Below, piece after piece: positions 1 through 7,354 of a DNA stretch of 64,000 nucleotides (the first letter of the stretch is position 1; every line of letters starts with the position of its first letter). The stretch is from the NCBI RefSeq assembly GCF_018224955.1, contig NZ_JAGTUU010000005.1, positions 62,001 to 126,000 of the forward strand. Direction: 5' to 3'. A program made the position numbers and the translations under genes. The notes beneath the pieces were generated by a model that made no database searches, had not been told where the DNA came from, and worked only from the letters and a program-made list of their open reading frames with translations. This stretch comes from Thetidibacter halocola (GTDB lineage: Bacteria > Pseudomonadota > Alphaproteobacteria > Rhodobacterales > Rhodobacteraceae).

Positions 1-106
1 GCGATGTGGCGCGCGCGTCGAGAAGGTAGGCCAGGATCGCGGTGCCGAGCACGGCCAGCAACGCGAGGTGTCCCCATTGAACCTTTATTTTTCCGGTTTT
101 CTGCAT
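1..106 (-). CDS. TctB-like small subunit of tripartite tricarboxylate transporter (N-terminal part)
   Basis: Only the first 35 codons lie in the window; the gene continues past position 1. The start MQKTGKIKVQWGHLALLAVL is preceded by an AGGGGGG ribosome site and reads as a short charged stretch followed by a hydrophobic helix. That is how TctB (DUF1468) proteins, the small membrane subunit of TTT importers, begin. It lies 74 bp downstream of tctC on the same strand, the usual tctC-tctB-tctA order. The assignment rests on this short stretch and the neighbour, so any small membrane protein remains possible. Confidence 0.55.
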   Translation of the reverse strand, partial: MQKTGKIKVQWGHLALLAVLGTAILAYLLDARATS

Positions 107-136
107 TCGGCGCCCCCCTTCACGCGATGAACGAAT

Positions 137-159
137 GCCGCCCCGAAGATCGGGGCGGC
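137..159 (-). terminator. Intercistronic hairpin between tctC and tctB
   Basis: Perfect 10-bp arms GCCGCCCCGA / TCGGGGCGGC with a 3-base loop, and no T-tract on either side. In TTT operons such a hairpin after tctC would favour higher expression of the binding protein than of the membrane subunits. It is more likely a stability or attenuation element than a full terminator. Confidence 0.55.
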
Positions 160-179
160 AGGCTTGAGAACAGGAAAGG

Positions 180-1178
180 TCAGGTTCCCTGAAGCAGGCT
201 GATGTGCTGCTCCATCACCGCGGCGGTGGCGCGCAGGGACTTGTTCGACACCTCGGGCCCGAACCAATCGGTCGCAAGCTGGGCGTTGGTCAACGCCGTG
301 ATCACGGCCGGATCCTTCGACGTCTCTTCGATCGCGGTCAGGATCGTCTGGTAGATCTCCGGCGAATTCTCGACAAGCGAGGAATGGACGGCCCAGCCGC
401 GCTGGGATCCCGACACGAACTGAGCATCCGCCGAGACTTCGGTGATCAGCTTACTGTTCCAGCCGTCCCGCGGCGCATCGTCGAAGATCAGCAGCGGAAC
501 GATCTTGTCGGCGAGCGGCAGGAAGCCCTGACCGCCGACAAGCGCGATGTCGACGACGTTGCCGGCCGCCGCGTTCCGCGTGGGTCCGCCGCCGTCGAAG
601 GTCACGAGACGCAGCGCCTCGCGGTCGATGCCAAGCGCATCGGCCATGAGCATCAGGTTGACGAGGTCGGCCGAGGCCGGCTGTATCCCGATCGACAGCG
701 AGTTCGCATCTTCCTTGAGCCGGCTGATCACCTCGTCGATCGACGTGATGCCGGATTCGGTGCTGGTGGCCAGCATGGTGTAGTCACGCGATGGCAGGTT
801 CACCATGTGGAACTGATCGATGGTGAAGGGCGCATCCTGCGTCAGGATGTTCAGCGGCAGGTAAGGCGCCGCCGAGGTGCACAGCAGCGCATAGCCGTCA
901 TCGGGTTGCTGAAGGAAATACGTGTGCCCGAGCAGCGCGCCGGCGCCGCCGCGGTTGATGATGTTGAGGGGCTGGCCGAGGCGCTCGGACAGGAACGGCG
1001 CGAAGGCGCGGGCGAGACGGTCGTTGTAGCCGCCGGTGTCGAAGGGCACCACGACGTTGATCGGACGCGACGGATAGGCGTCCTGAGCGCTCAGGATCGA
1101 TGGCGATGCCATCGCCGCAGCTGCGATGCCCCCACCACTCAGCTTGAGCATCGTTCTACGGTTCAGCTTGCTGGTCAT
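180..1178 (-). CDS. tctC: Tripartite tricarboxylate transporter substrate-binding protein (TctC/Bug family)
   Basis: Periplasmic binding protein of 332 residues that captures a carboxylate for a TctAB-type secondary importer. The N-terminus has a Tat-like signal (NRRTMLKLSGGG, then an alanine-rich core ending near SILSAQD). The mature part starts YPSRPINVVVPFDTGG, the Bug-family hallmark around the first ligand loop, and the length is normal. The start at 1178 follows GAGGAAAGA; an upstream in-frame Met at 1274 lacks a signal and is rejected. The next gene downstream is the start of tctB. A strong minus-strand promoter lies about 225 bp upstream. The ligand cannot be read from sequence; the neighbouring CoA-activation genes suggest a di- or monocarboxylate. 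Confidence 0.9.
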   Translation of the reverse strand: MTSKLNRRTMLKLSGGGIAAAAMASPSILSAQDAYPSRPINVVVPFDTGGYNDRLARAFAPFLSERLGQPLNIINRGGAGALLGHTYFLQQPDDGYALLCTSAAPYLPLNILTQDAPFTIDQFHMVNLPSRDYTMLATSTESGITSIDEVISRLKEDANSLSIGIQPASADLVNLMLMADALGIDREALRLVTFDGGGPTRNAAAGNVVDIALVGGQGFLPLADKIVPLLIFDDAPRDGWNSKLITEVSADAQFVSGSQRGWAVHSSLVENSPEIYQTILTAIEETSKDPAVITALTNAQLATDWFGPEVSNKSLRATAAVMEQHISLLQGT

Positions 1179-1293
1179 GATTCTTTCCTCCCAAAAAGGT
1201 CTCTTCTCATTTCCGTCTTCTATCGCCGCCTCTGTGTCCTGCATCCGCACAGGGGGCTGGCACGCTTGGCACACGATATGGACATCACATAGA

Positions 1294-1303
1294 TTGTCAA
1301 CAA
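1294..1303. promoter_or_regulatory. Palindromic TTGTCAACAA operator-like site (copy 1)
   Basis: Imperfect palindrome TTGTCAACAA, located between the tctC promoter and its start codon. Its reverse complement matches 1501-1510 exactly and shares TGTTGACAA with the site before the GntR gene at 8694. Probably the operator of one of the two FCD GntR regulators of this locus. Confidence 0.5.
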
Positions 1304-1403
1304 ACTGGCGGCAGCTTGAGGTGCGCAGCGAAAATATTCACTTGATCGCCTGGCGTCAATTCGGATGACCTCGTTCGCGTCAGTACGTGATTTTTGCTAT
1401 AAA

Positions 1404-1432
1404 ATTATATTTTTCATATATTTAGTCGGCAA
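1404..1432 (-). promoter_or_regulatory. Sigma70-type promoter for tctC
   Basis: On the minus strand a perfect -10 TATAAT (1404-1409) lies exactly 17 bp from a -35 TTGCCG (1427-1432). It sits in an AT-rich patch unlike the GC-rich surroundings. It points toward tctC and would give a leader of about 220 nt containing the TTGTCAACAA site. Confidence 0.6.
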
Positions 1433-1500
1433 TCACTATGACAACCCCGTCAATCCCGGGTGCTCCCTCCACTCTTTCCGCAGGATGGGTCTTGGCGATA

Positions 1501-1510
1501 TTGTTGACAA
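1501..1510. promoter_or_regulatory. Palindromic TTGTTGACAA operator-like site (copy 2)
   Basis: Exact reverse complement of the element at 1294-1303, inside the longer palindrome ATTGTTGACAAT. It contains TTGACA, so it could overlap a plus-strand -35 box for the AbrB/SDR pair; a matching -10 is not convincing. With copy 1 it would allow the divergent tctC and AbrB units to be controlled together. Confidence 0.5.
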
Positions 1511-1952
1511 TCAAGTGGCATCTTGCTCTTGTCACGGCCATAAACGCTGCAGCTTGACATCACGCGATGCTCGTATTGACAGGAGGAGGATTGCCTTGAT
1601 CAGGATGACGGCTGACGTTCAGGCTGGTACGGGCACGCAGCGTATCGCCGCGCTCGCGAAATTCGTGACGATCTTCTGGCGCTCAGGGATCGTGACCGCG
1701 GTTTCGGGATCACCTGTCGCCTCGCGCCATGCCCTCCGCTTCGGGACCATCGCAAGGTATGCTGCCCGCGCGGAGTCGACACGACGCCGTTACCCCAACG
1801 CGGCGGAGTTCGCTCGAACGGTCGTCGCGGCAAGCGAACGCAGCCACACGCGCAAAGGCAGGACCGATCGAGTCGCCGTCACCGGATCCGGCGCCTCGAA
1901 TGCGTGGACCGCCCCGATCGCACGGGCCCTACTCCGGCGCTGGTCGAGATAG

Positions 1953-3032
1953 ATGGTCGATCGCATGACCATCAGTGCCGCTTCAAAGCGCAAACCGTCG
2001 GCAATCTGGCTGATCCCTACCTATGGTTTCGCGGCTTTGGCAGGATATGGCGCAGCCTTGGTCGGCCTGCCGCTGCCCTGGATGCTCGGCCCGTTCCTGG
2101 TATTCGCCGTTCTGTCCGGCTTCGGGGTGCAGGCTCCGCTTGCGCCGCATGGGCGCGAGCTTGCGCAGGTCGCGATCGGCTTGGCGATCGGCCTTCGCTT
2201 TACCCCACCGGTCGTGGCGGCGACTGTCGCGCTCTTGCCGCAGATGATCGGGGCCACGCTCTATCTTCTGGCCGGCACGACTTTGGCCGCATTTCTGTTC
2301 CGCAAGCTGGCGGGCGCCGATCCGGTCACCGCATTCTTTGCAACCGCGGCGGGCGGCGTTGCCGATATGGCGAATGTCGCGCAGACTTTCGGCGGGGCGC
2401 CGACATCGGTCGCAGTAGTCCATGCGCTTCGAGTGTCGCTTGTCGTGGCCATCGCACCCTTCGTTGCGCTTGGGGCGGCCGGTCGACCCGATAGGGTGCC
2501 GGTGCCCTATGACGGCAACACCGCCGCGCTCATTGGCGGGCTTGTCTTCGCCTATATCGTCGCCCGCGTGCTGAAGCGGACCCCCCTGCCCAATCCGTGG
2601 CTTGTCGGGCCGATCCTCGGAGGGATCATGCTGGCCCTCGCAGGGCTGGAGATGATCATGATTCCAGCCTGGCTCATCACCTTGGCGCAGCTGGTGCTCG
2701 GTGTCTGGCTCGGCTGCCAGTTCAAACGCGAGCTGCTGTCTGCGTTGCCGCGTGTCACCGCCGCGGGCGTCGTGACCGGTCTGTTTCTGATCGCTTTCTC
2801 GCTCGTCGGGGCGGTGCTGCTGGTCGCGATGTCCGAACTGACCTTTGTCACCGCGTTCCTGTCGATGGCCCCGGCGGCAGTCACGGAAATGGTGCTGGTC
2901 GCCAAATTCATGGGCCTCGACGCCGAAACCGTCGCGGCCTTTCACGTCATGCGGATCCTGATCGTGTCAACCAGCGTGCTCTGGGTCTATCGCCTCTATC
3001 TCAGACTTGGGAGATTTTCGAATGAACCTTGA
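1953..3032 (+). CDS. AbrB-family membrane transporter (PF05145 type)
   Basis: Integral inner-membrane protein of about 359 residues made of two similar halves. Each has several hydrophobic helices and a conserved Pro/Gly-rich stretch (LPLPWMLGPFLVFAVLSG near residue 40; PLPNPWLVGPILGGIMLALA near 210), typical of the AbrB duplication. The family was once misnamed ammonia monooxygenase; members are putative transporters or regulators. Either ATG 1953 or ATG 1968 could be the start. Its 3' end overlaps the next SDR gene by 11 bp, so the two are co-translated. It lies divergent to tctC and shares its regulatory region, suggesting a second transport route or efflux valve for the same compounds. 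Confidence 0.8.
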   Translation: MVDRMTISAASKRKPSAIWLIPTYGFAALAGYGAALVGLPLPWMLGPFLVFAVLSGFGVQAPLAPHGRELAQVAIGLAIGLRFTPPVVAATVALLPQMIGATLYLLAGTTLAAFLFRKLAGADPVTAFFATAAGGVADMANVAQTFGGAPTSVAVVHALRVSLVVAIAPFVALGAAGRPDRVPVPYDGNTAALIGGLVFAYIVARVLKRTPLPNPWLVGPILGGIMLALAGLEMIMIPAWLITLAQLVLGVWLGCQFKRELLSALPRVTAAGVVTGLFLIAFSLVGAVLLVAMSELTFVTAFLSMAPAAVTEMVLVAKFMGLDAETVAAFHVMRILIVSTSVLWVYRLYLRLGRFSNEP

Positions 3033-3813
3033 ATATGAGAACCGCCGCGTCCTGGTCGTCGGGGGCAGCTATGGGATTGGCCTCGCTTCCGCCAAGCTCG
3101 CCGCCGCCGAGGGCGCGACAGTCGCCATCGCCTCGCGTTCGGCCGGGAACCTCGAGACAGCCGCCGCCGAGATCGAAGCAGAGACGGGCCAGAAGCCCCT
3201 GACCCTTGTGGCCGATGTCACCAAAGACGGCGCGTCGCAGGCTCTGGCCGATCAGATCAAGCAGCACTGGGGCGAGCTGGATGTTCTGATCTCGGCTGTC
3301 GGCGGCAGCATCCGATCCTCCTTTGCCGATCTGACCGATGAGCAATGGATGGACAATTACAACTTCAACGTCCTGTCCACGGTGCGCACGATCCGGGCCT
3401 GCCTGCCATTGCTGGAGCGCGGCACTGCACCTGCAATCGTGCTGCTCGGTGCAGCGGCGTCAAAGATGCCCTACGCCCACCAGATCGTCTCCAATGTGCA
3501 CAAGGCGGGCCTTCTGGGCCTCAACAAGACGCTCGCGGCCGAGCTTGCGCCGGACGGGATTCGCGTGAATCTTGTGGCGCCCGGGCGCACCCTGACGCCC
3601 CTTTGGACCAATCGGGCAGACAAGCTGGCCGCCGAAGAGCATCGCAGCCGCGAGGATATTCTGGCCGACTTCTCCAAGGACATTCCCCTTGGCCGCTTCG
3701 GCAAGGCGGTCGAAGTCGCACGGATGGTGGTCTGGCTGGCCAGCCCCTGCGCCAGCTATGTGACAGGTCAGGCTGTGAACGTGGACGGCGGAATTGCCCG
3801 CGGCTTGCTCTGA
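3022..3813 (+). CDS. Short-chain dehydrogenase/reductase-like protein lacking the catalytic Tyr
   Basis: Rossmann-fold SDR of 263 residues. It has the nucleotide-binding glycine motif GGSYGIGLA (residues 14-22) and the C-terminal SDR signature SYVTGQAVNVDGG. In the active-site region the usual YxxxK reads SNVHK: Lys161 is present but the tyrosine position is Ser157, and the usual catalytic serine region reads LLGAAAS. This resembles a divergent SDR subclass with SNxx(K/R) in that place, so ordinary ketoreductase chemistry is doubtful. The start at 3022 follows GGGAG and overlaps the AbrB stop by 11 bp. Probably acts on a CoA or acid intermediate of this locus, or is a non-catalytic partner. 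Confidence 0.8.
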   Translation: MNLEYENRRVLVVGGSYGIGLASAKLAAAEGATVAIASRSAGNLETAAAEIEAETGQKPLTLVADVTKDGASQALADQIKQHWGELDVLISAVGGSIRSSFADLTDEQWMDNYNFNVLSTVRTIRACLPLLERGTAPAIVLLGAAASKMPYAHQIVSNVHKAGLLGLNKTLAAELAPDGIRVNLVAPGRTLTPLWTNRADKLAAEEHRSREDILADFSKDIPLGRFGKAVEVARMVVWLASPCASYVTGQAVNVDGGIARGLL

Positions 3814-4304
3814 ACCGGGGGAACCATTGCGCCGTCATGACACCCCATGCCTGCTCGATGAGGTCCGCAGGGAATTGCGCGCCGGGACCATGCGCGACAC
3901 TGCGCGTGAACGCTTGGGCATGGCTGAAGCGGTGGTCACCATGACCCTTTCCTGCCGTGCATCAGGCGCCGGCGGGACCGGCCGCGCCCAAGCATGCAAC
4001 AGGGTCAGGGGCTATCGGAAAGCATCTCGCGGGACGTGCAGAGCACCGGGCAGGCTGGGGAAAGGTCGCCGGGCTTGCCCGGCCTTGCCATGGACCGGAC
4101 GGATCGGCGGGCCTGCCCCATTGGGCAACATCAGCACAAAAAACTGTCACGGCTCGGGGATGTTCCGTCATCGACACCGTTGGCTGCGACAGTCTAAAAA
4201 CACGGCCCTGGGCTTGCCATATAGGCAGTGTGAGGTACTGAACAGCGGTTGGATATGGTCGTCGGCGCTGCGGTCGTGCACGATGCGGGAATCTGGAGAG
4301 AGGC
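3814..4304. other. 491-bp gap upstream of the first GntR gene
   Basis: No convincing gene, repeat or hairpin seen. The last 100 bp, with a weakly AT-richer patch near 4190-4230, presumably carry the GntR promoter. No TGTTGACAA copy was found here. Confidence 0.5.
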
Positions 4305-5030
4305 ATGAACAAGGCACCGTTTGAGACTGCAGACGATCTGGCCGAGGCGCAGCTTTCCTTGTCTGCTCAGCTGCAGCGCAAGCTCGAGAAACTGATCCTC
4401 AACGGGGAATTGAAGCCCGGTGAAAAACTGAACGAGCTGGACTTGTCGAAACGATTCGGCACCAGCCGCGGCCCCTTGCGCGAGGCGATGCAGAACCTGT
4501 GCGCGCGCGGATTGGCCGAAGCCGTGCGCAACCGCGGAGTCTTCGTCCGCACGATTTCGCCCGAGGAAGCCTTTGAGCTCTACGATGTGCGCGCCGCCCT
4601 GTTCGGGCTGGCCGGTTATCTGCTGACCGACAGGATCAACGACACAATTCTCGAAAACCTGCACGTATATCTGGATCGCATGGAGACGCTCGCGAAGAAG
4701 CGCAGCGTGCCGGAGTATTACCGGGCCAACCTGGAGTTTCACGATTATCTGGTCCGCTCGGCTGGCAACAAGGCTCTCTTGATCGAATACCATAGTTTCG
4801 TGAACAGGCTGCACCTGTGCCGAATGCGCGTTCTGGTCAGCGAGGGCGGCCTGTCCGTGTCAAATCGGGAGCATGCCGAAATGGTGGATGCCGCGGCCTC
4901 CGGTGACAACCAGCGCGCCCAGCAGACGTTCTTTCGGCATGTGGAGAGGGCAAAGATGCGCTTCCGGGCGACCCTCGACCGGGAAGAGATGACCCAGGAC
5001 GTGACTGCTGCACCTGTCCAAAAAGGGTAG
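4305..5030 (+). CDS. GntR-family transcriptional regulator, FCD (FadR-C) subfamily
   Basis: DNA-binding repressor of 241 residues. The N-terminal winged helix (about residues 20-90) carries the GntR pattern ILNGELKPGEKLNELDLSKR followed by GTSRGPLREAMQNL. The all-helical FCD ligand domain follows, starting with the ELYDVRAALFGLAGYL helix and containing metal/ligand-site histidines in the FHDYLVRSAGNKALL helix. The start has a GAGAGAGG ribosome site. It is 31-50 percent-like by eye to the second GntR of the locus (8694), so the two are paralogues that may sense related carboxylates. A weak hairpin follows the gene. Confidence 0.9.
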   Translation: MNKAPFETADDLAEAQLSLSAQLQRKLEKLILNGELKPGEKLNELDLSKRFGTSRGPLREAMQNLCARGLAEAVRNRGVFVRTISPEEAFELYDVRAALFGLAGYLLTDRINDTILENLHVYLDRMETLAKKRSVPEYYRANLEFHDYLVRSAGNKALLIEYHSFVNRLHLCRMRVLVSEGGLSVSNREHAEMVDAAASGDNQRAQQTFFRHVERAKMRFRATLDREEMTQDVTAAPVQKG

Positions 5031-5042
5031 GGCCCTTTTGGG
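5018..5042 (+). terminator. Weak bidirectional hairpin after GntR
   Basis: CCAAAAAGGG and CCCTTTTGGG arms with a short GC-rich loop, one base bulged. The A/T runs lie inside the arms, so it could act for the GntR gene or the convergent SDR, but only weakly. Confidence 0.35.
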
Positions 5043-5255
5043 TCAACCTGTTGCGCAGGCTGCCCGGCGGCGCGCGAGTCCATGTGACCTCATGCGCGGG
5101 CACCGCTTGTCGTCAGGCGAACTCTTGACTGCTCACATTGGAACAAGGCGCCATGGCCCAAACGCGCGCCGGAGCCCCGCCTGAACCGGATCAAGGGCGT
5201 TCAAGACCGCCACTCCCTGCCGCGAAAGTACCGTCTTTGAGCCGCGCTGCGCCGG

Positions 5256-5993
5256 CTACGTCGTCTCGCCGCCATTGACCGCGATCATCTGGCCCGTGAC
5301 AAAACGGGCCTCGGGCGTCGCCAGGAACGCCACGACCGACGCGACATCATACGACGTCCCCATGAACCCCGCCGGAATGGCCGCCGCCCGCGCCGGGTCA
5401 TCCCTGGTCGCGTCATCCTTTCGGATCTGCCCGGGCGAGACCGCATTTGCGGTGATGCCCCTGGAGGAAAATTCCATCGAAAGCGCCTTGGTCAGCCCCC
5501 AGACGCCGTGCTTGGCCGCCGAGATCGGGGCCCCTTCGAAATATCCGCGGATCGCCTTCATGCCGGTAAGGTTGATCACTCTGCCCCAGCCGCGATCGAC
5601 CATTCCCGGCAGAAACGCACGCGTAGTGCGAAACGCCCCCGTGAGCGCCAGGTCCACGACCGCGTCCCAGTCTTCGTCGGTCATCTCGAGGAACGGCTTG
5701 TAGGGTCGGCGCGCGGCATTGTTCACAAGGATGTCCACGCCGCCGAACTCTGCCAGGGCGGAATCCGTCACGCGCGTCACGTCGCCCGCCTTGCCCATGT
5801 CGCCCATCACAACCAGCGATTTTGCCCCTGCGGCCTCGACCAGGGCGGCGGTCTCGGCGCAGGCTGCCTCGTTTCTGGAGCCATTGACAACAACATTTGC
5901 GCCGAGCTCGGCCAGGTGGACGGCAATGGAGCGGCCGATATTCTGACCTGATCCCGATACGAAGGCTGTCTTCCCGGTGAGCGACTTATCCAT
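5256..5993 (-). CDS. Second SDR-like protein with Ile in place of the catalytic Tyr
   Basis: SDR of 245 residues. Nucleotide motif SGSGQNIG near residues 14-21, structural motif NNAARR near residue 91, and C-terminal ARFVTGQMIAVNGG. The catalytic stretch reads PISAAKHG: Lys161 is kept but the residue four before it is Ile157, not Tyr. The surrounding SAAKHGVWGLTKALSMEF is otherwise like 3-hydroxybutyrate dehydrogenases, so the change looks specific. Last gene of a minus-strand unit (CoA-transferase, hydratase, thioesterase, SDR), 91 bp after the thioesterase. Function may be altered catalysis or a structural subunit; the benzylsuccinate enzyme BbsCD is a precedent for heteromeric SDRs with a degenerate partner. 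Confidence 0.85.
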   Translation of the reverse strand: MDKSLTGKTAFVSGSGQNIGRSIAVHLAELGANVVVNGSRNEAACAETAALVEAAGAKSLVVMGDMGKAGDVTRVTDSALAEFGGVDILVNNAARRPYKPFLEMTDEDWDAVVDLALTGAFRTTRAFLPGMVDRGWGRVINLTGMKAIRGYFEGAPISAAKHGVWGLTKALSMEFSSRGITANAVSPGQIRKDDATRDDPARAAAIPAGFMGTSYDVASVVAFLATPEARFVTGQMIAVNGGETT

Positions 5994-6084
5994 GCGTTTC
6001 AGCCTTCTCTGTCATTGTTATTGATGCGCGGATCGCGGCCGCAGCTTGGCAGCCGCAAGTCCGGCGTTGCCCCCTTGACCGGTT

Positions 6085-6552
6085 CTAGTCGGGCATTTTC
6101 CACGTTGCGGTCGCAATCGCGGCCAGTTTTCCTTCGGCGTCGGTCATTCGACTTTCCATGAAGGATACCGCCCGGCCCTTCTTGGTGAAGCGGCCCTCGC
6201 AGGTGACCAATCCGTGGCTCACCGGACGCAGGTACTGCACCTTGATCTCGATCGTCGCCCCGGCGCCCTGGACCTTCTTCAGAAGATGACCCATCGATAT
6301 ATCGAGTGCTGCCGCAACTACCCCGCCCTGAAGCACGCCTTGCGGGTTGCGCAGCATGTCGTGCATGCGAAATGACAGCCTGCAAACCTCTTTGTCCGCA
6401 TCGGGCGCATCAAGCGGCAGGTACTCGAAAGACAGGCCAATGAAGCGCGCGAAGAAGAAGGTCTCGAACGCCTGTTCGTGGCTGCTCAGAGCGTCCTCGA
6501 AATGCGCCCGCGCGGCGGCTTCGTCGATCCTGGCCGGAGGCGCCGCTGCCAT
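6085..6552 (-). CDS. PaaI-type hotdog-fold acyl-CoA thioesterase
   Basis: Hotdog-fold protein of 155 residues. The PaaI signature is visible as GVLQGGVVAAALDISMG (about residues 75-91), with the aspartate on the central helix that activates water for thioester hydrolysis. The following strands (IEIKVQYLRPVSHG, then GRFTKKGRAVSFMESRM) match the family. Its ATG overlaps the stop of the enoyl-CoA-hydratase gene (ATGA), showing translational coupling. In this pathway it would release CoA from an acyl intermediate or clear dead-end acyl-CoAs. Substrate unknown. Confidence 0.85.
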   Translation of the reverse strand: MAAAPPARIDEAAARAHFEDALSSHEQAFETFFFARFIGLSFEYLPLDAPDADKEVCRLSFRMHDMLRNPQGVLQGGVVAAALDISMGHLLKKVQGAGATIEIKVQYLRPVSHGLVTCEGRFTKKGRAVSFMESRMTDAEGKLAAIATATWKMPD

Positions 6553-7337
6553 CAGGCGCCCACGAAGTTCGCTTTGCGCTTCTCGAGAAAGGCGCGGCGA
6601 CCTTCGATGTAATCCTGGCTGTCAAAGCAGGCCTTCACGCGACGCTCGCATTCGTCAAGATCGCGCGTGCTGTCGCCCTTGACCGCCTCGCCGACGATGA
6701 ATTTCACCGATGAAACGGTCATTGGCGCATTTGCTGCGATCATCTTGGCGGTTTCCTCTGCAGCCTCGGCCACCTTGCCGTCTTCGACAACGCGATTGAC
6801 CAGCCCCATGATCCGCGCCTCTTCGGCATCGAAACGGCGCGCGGTAAAGAAGATTTCCTTGGCGAAGGACGGCCCGACAACGTCCACGAGACGCTTGATG
6901 CCCGGATAGCCATAGCCCAGACCAAGCTTCGCCGCGGGAATGGCGAAATTGGAGCCCTGCCCGCAGATGCGGATATCACAGCTCAGCGACAGGGCGACAC
7001 CGCCGCCGATGCAGAACCCGTCGATCTGGGCGATTGTCGGCTTCGGGAACGCCTCAAGGTTGTCGTAGACGCGCTTGGTGGTGGCATTGTACTTTGCTAC
7101 GCCCTCTTCGCTGGCCCGTTCGCTTTCGAACTTGGAAATATCTGCGCCCGAGACAAAGGCTTTCCCACCCGCGCCCGACAGGATCAGGATCCGCACGGAG
7201 GGGTCCTGTGCAAAACGCTCGAGCGCCTCCTCCACGGCCTCCCACATCTCCAGAGAGACAGCGTTGCGCTTCTCCGGCTGGTTGAAGATGATCCGCGCGA
7301 TGTCGCCGGATTGCTCGGTGATGATCTTGTCCGTCAT
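6552..7337 (-). CDS. Enoyl-CoA hydratase/isomerase-family (crotonase) protein lacking both catalytic Glu
   Basis: Crotonase-fold protein of 261 residues. The oxyanion-hole segments FVSGADIS and GFCIGGGVALSLSCDIRI are intact, so it should bind an acyl-CoA thioester. The two residues that hydrate in classical enoyl-CoA hydratase are missing: the PE site reads FAIPAAKLGLGYG and the second Glu segment reads GYPGIKRLVDVVG. It therefore probably does isomerisation, C-C or C-S chemistry, or decarboxylation rather than simple hydration. It follows the CoA-transferase by 17 bp and overlaps the thioesterase by 4 bp, a tight operon. Confidence 0.9.
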   Translation of the reverse strand: MTDKIITEQSGDIARIIFNQPEKRNAVSLEMWEAVEEALERFAQDPSVRILILSGAGGKAFVSGADISKFESERASEEGVAKYNATTKRVYDNLEAFPKPTIAQIDGFCIGGGVALSLSCDIRICGQGSNFAIPAAKLGLGYGYPGIKRLVDVVGPSFAKEIFFTARRFDAEEARIMGLVNRVVEDGKVAEAAEETAKMIAANAPMTVSSVKFIVGEAVKGDSTRDLDECERRVKACFDSQDYIEGRRAFLEKRKANFVGA

Positions 7338-7354
7338 GTGTCGGTTCCTTTGCC

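Larger units (their letters stand above)
1179..1952. other. 774-bp divergent regulatory region between tctC and the AbrB-type gene
   Basis: Holds the tctC promoter and two operator-like palindromes in its first 330 bp. The rest (about 1560-1950) is GC-rich and has open frames on both strands, but none shows a recognisable motif, ribosome site or gene-like start. It could hide a decayed regulator gene, but I could not identify one. Confidence 0.6.

Noticed and set aside
1365-1952. 195-codon plus-strand frame in the tctC/AbrB divergent region
   Set aside because: No ribosome site, no recognisable motif, and it overlaps the tctC promoter and operator sites.
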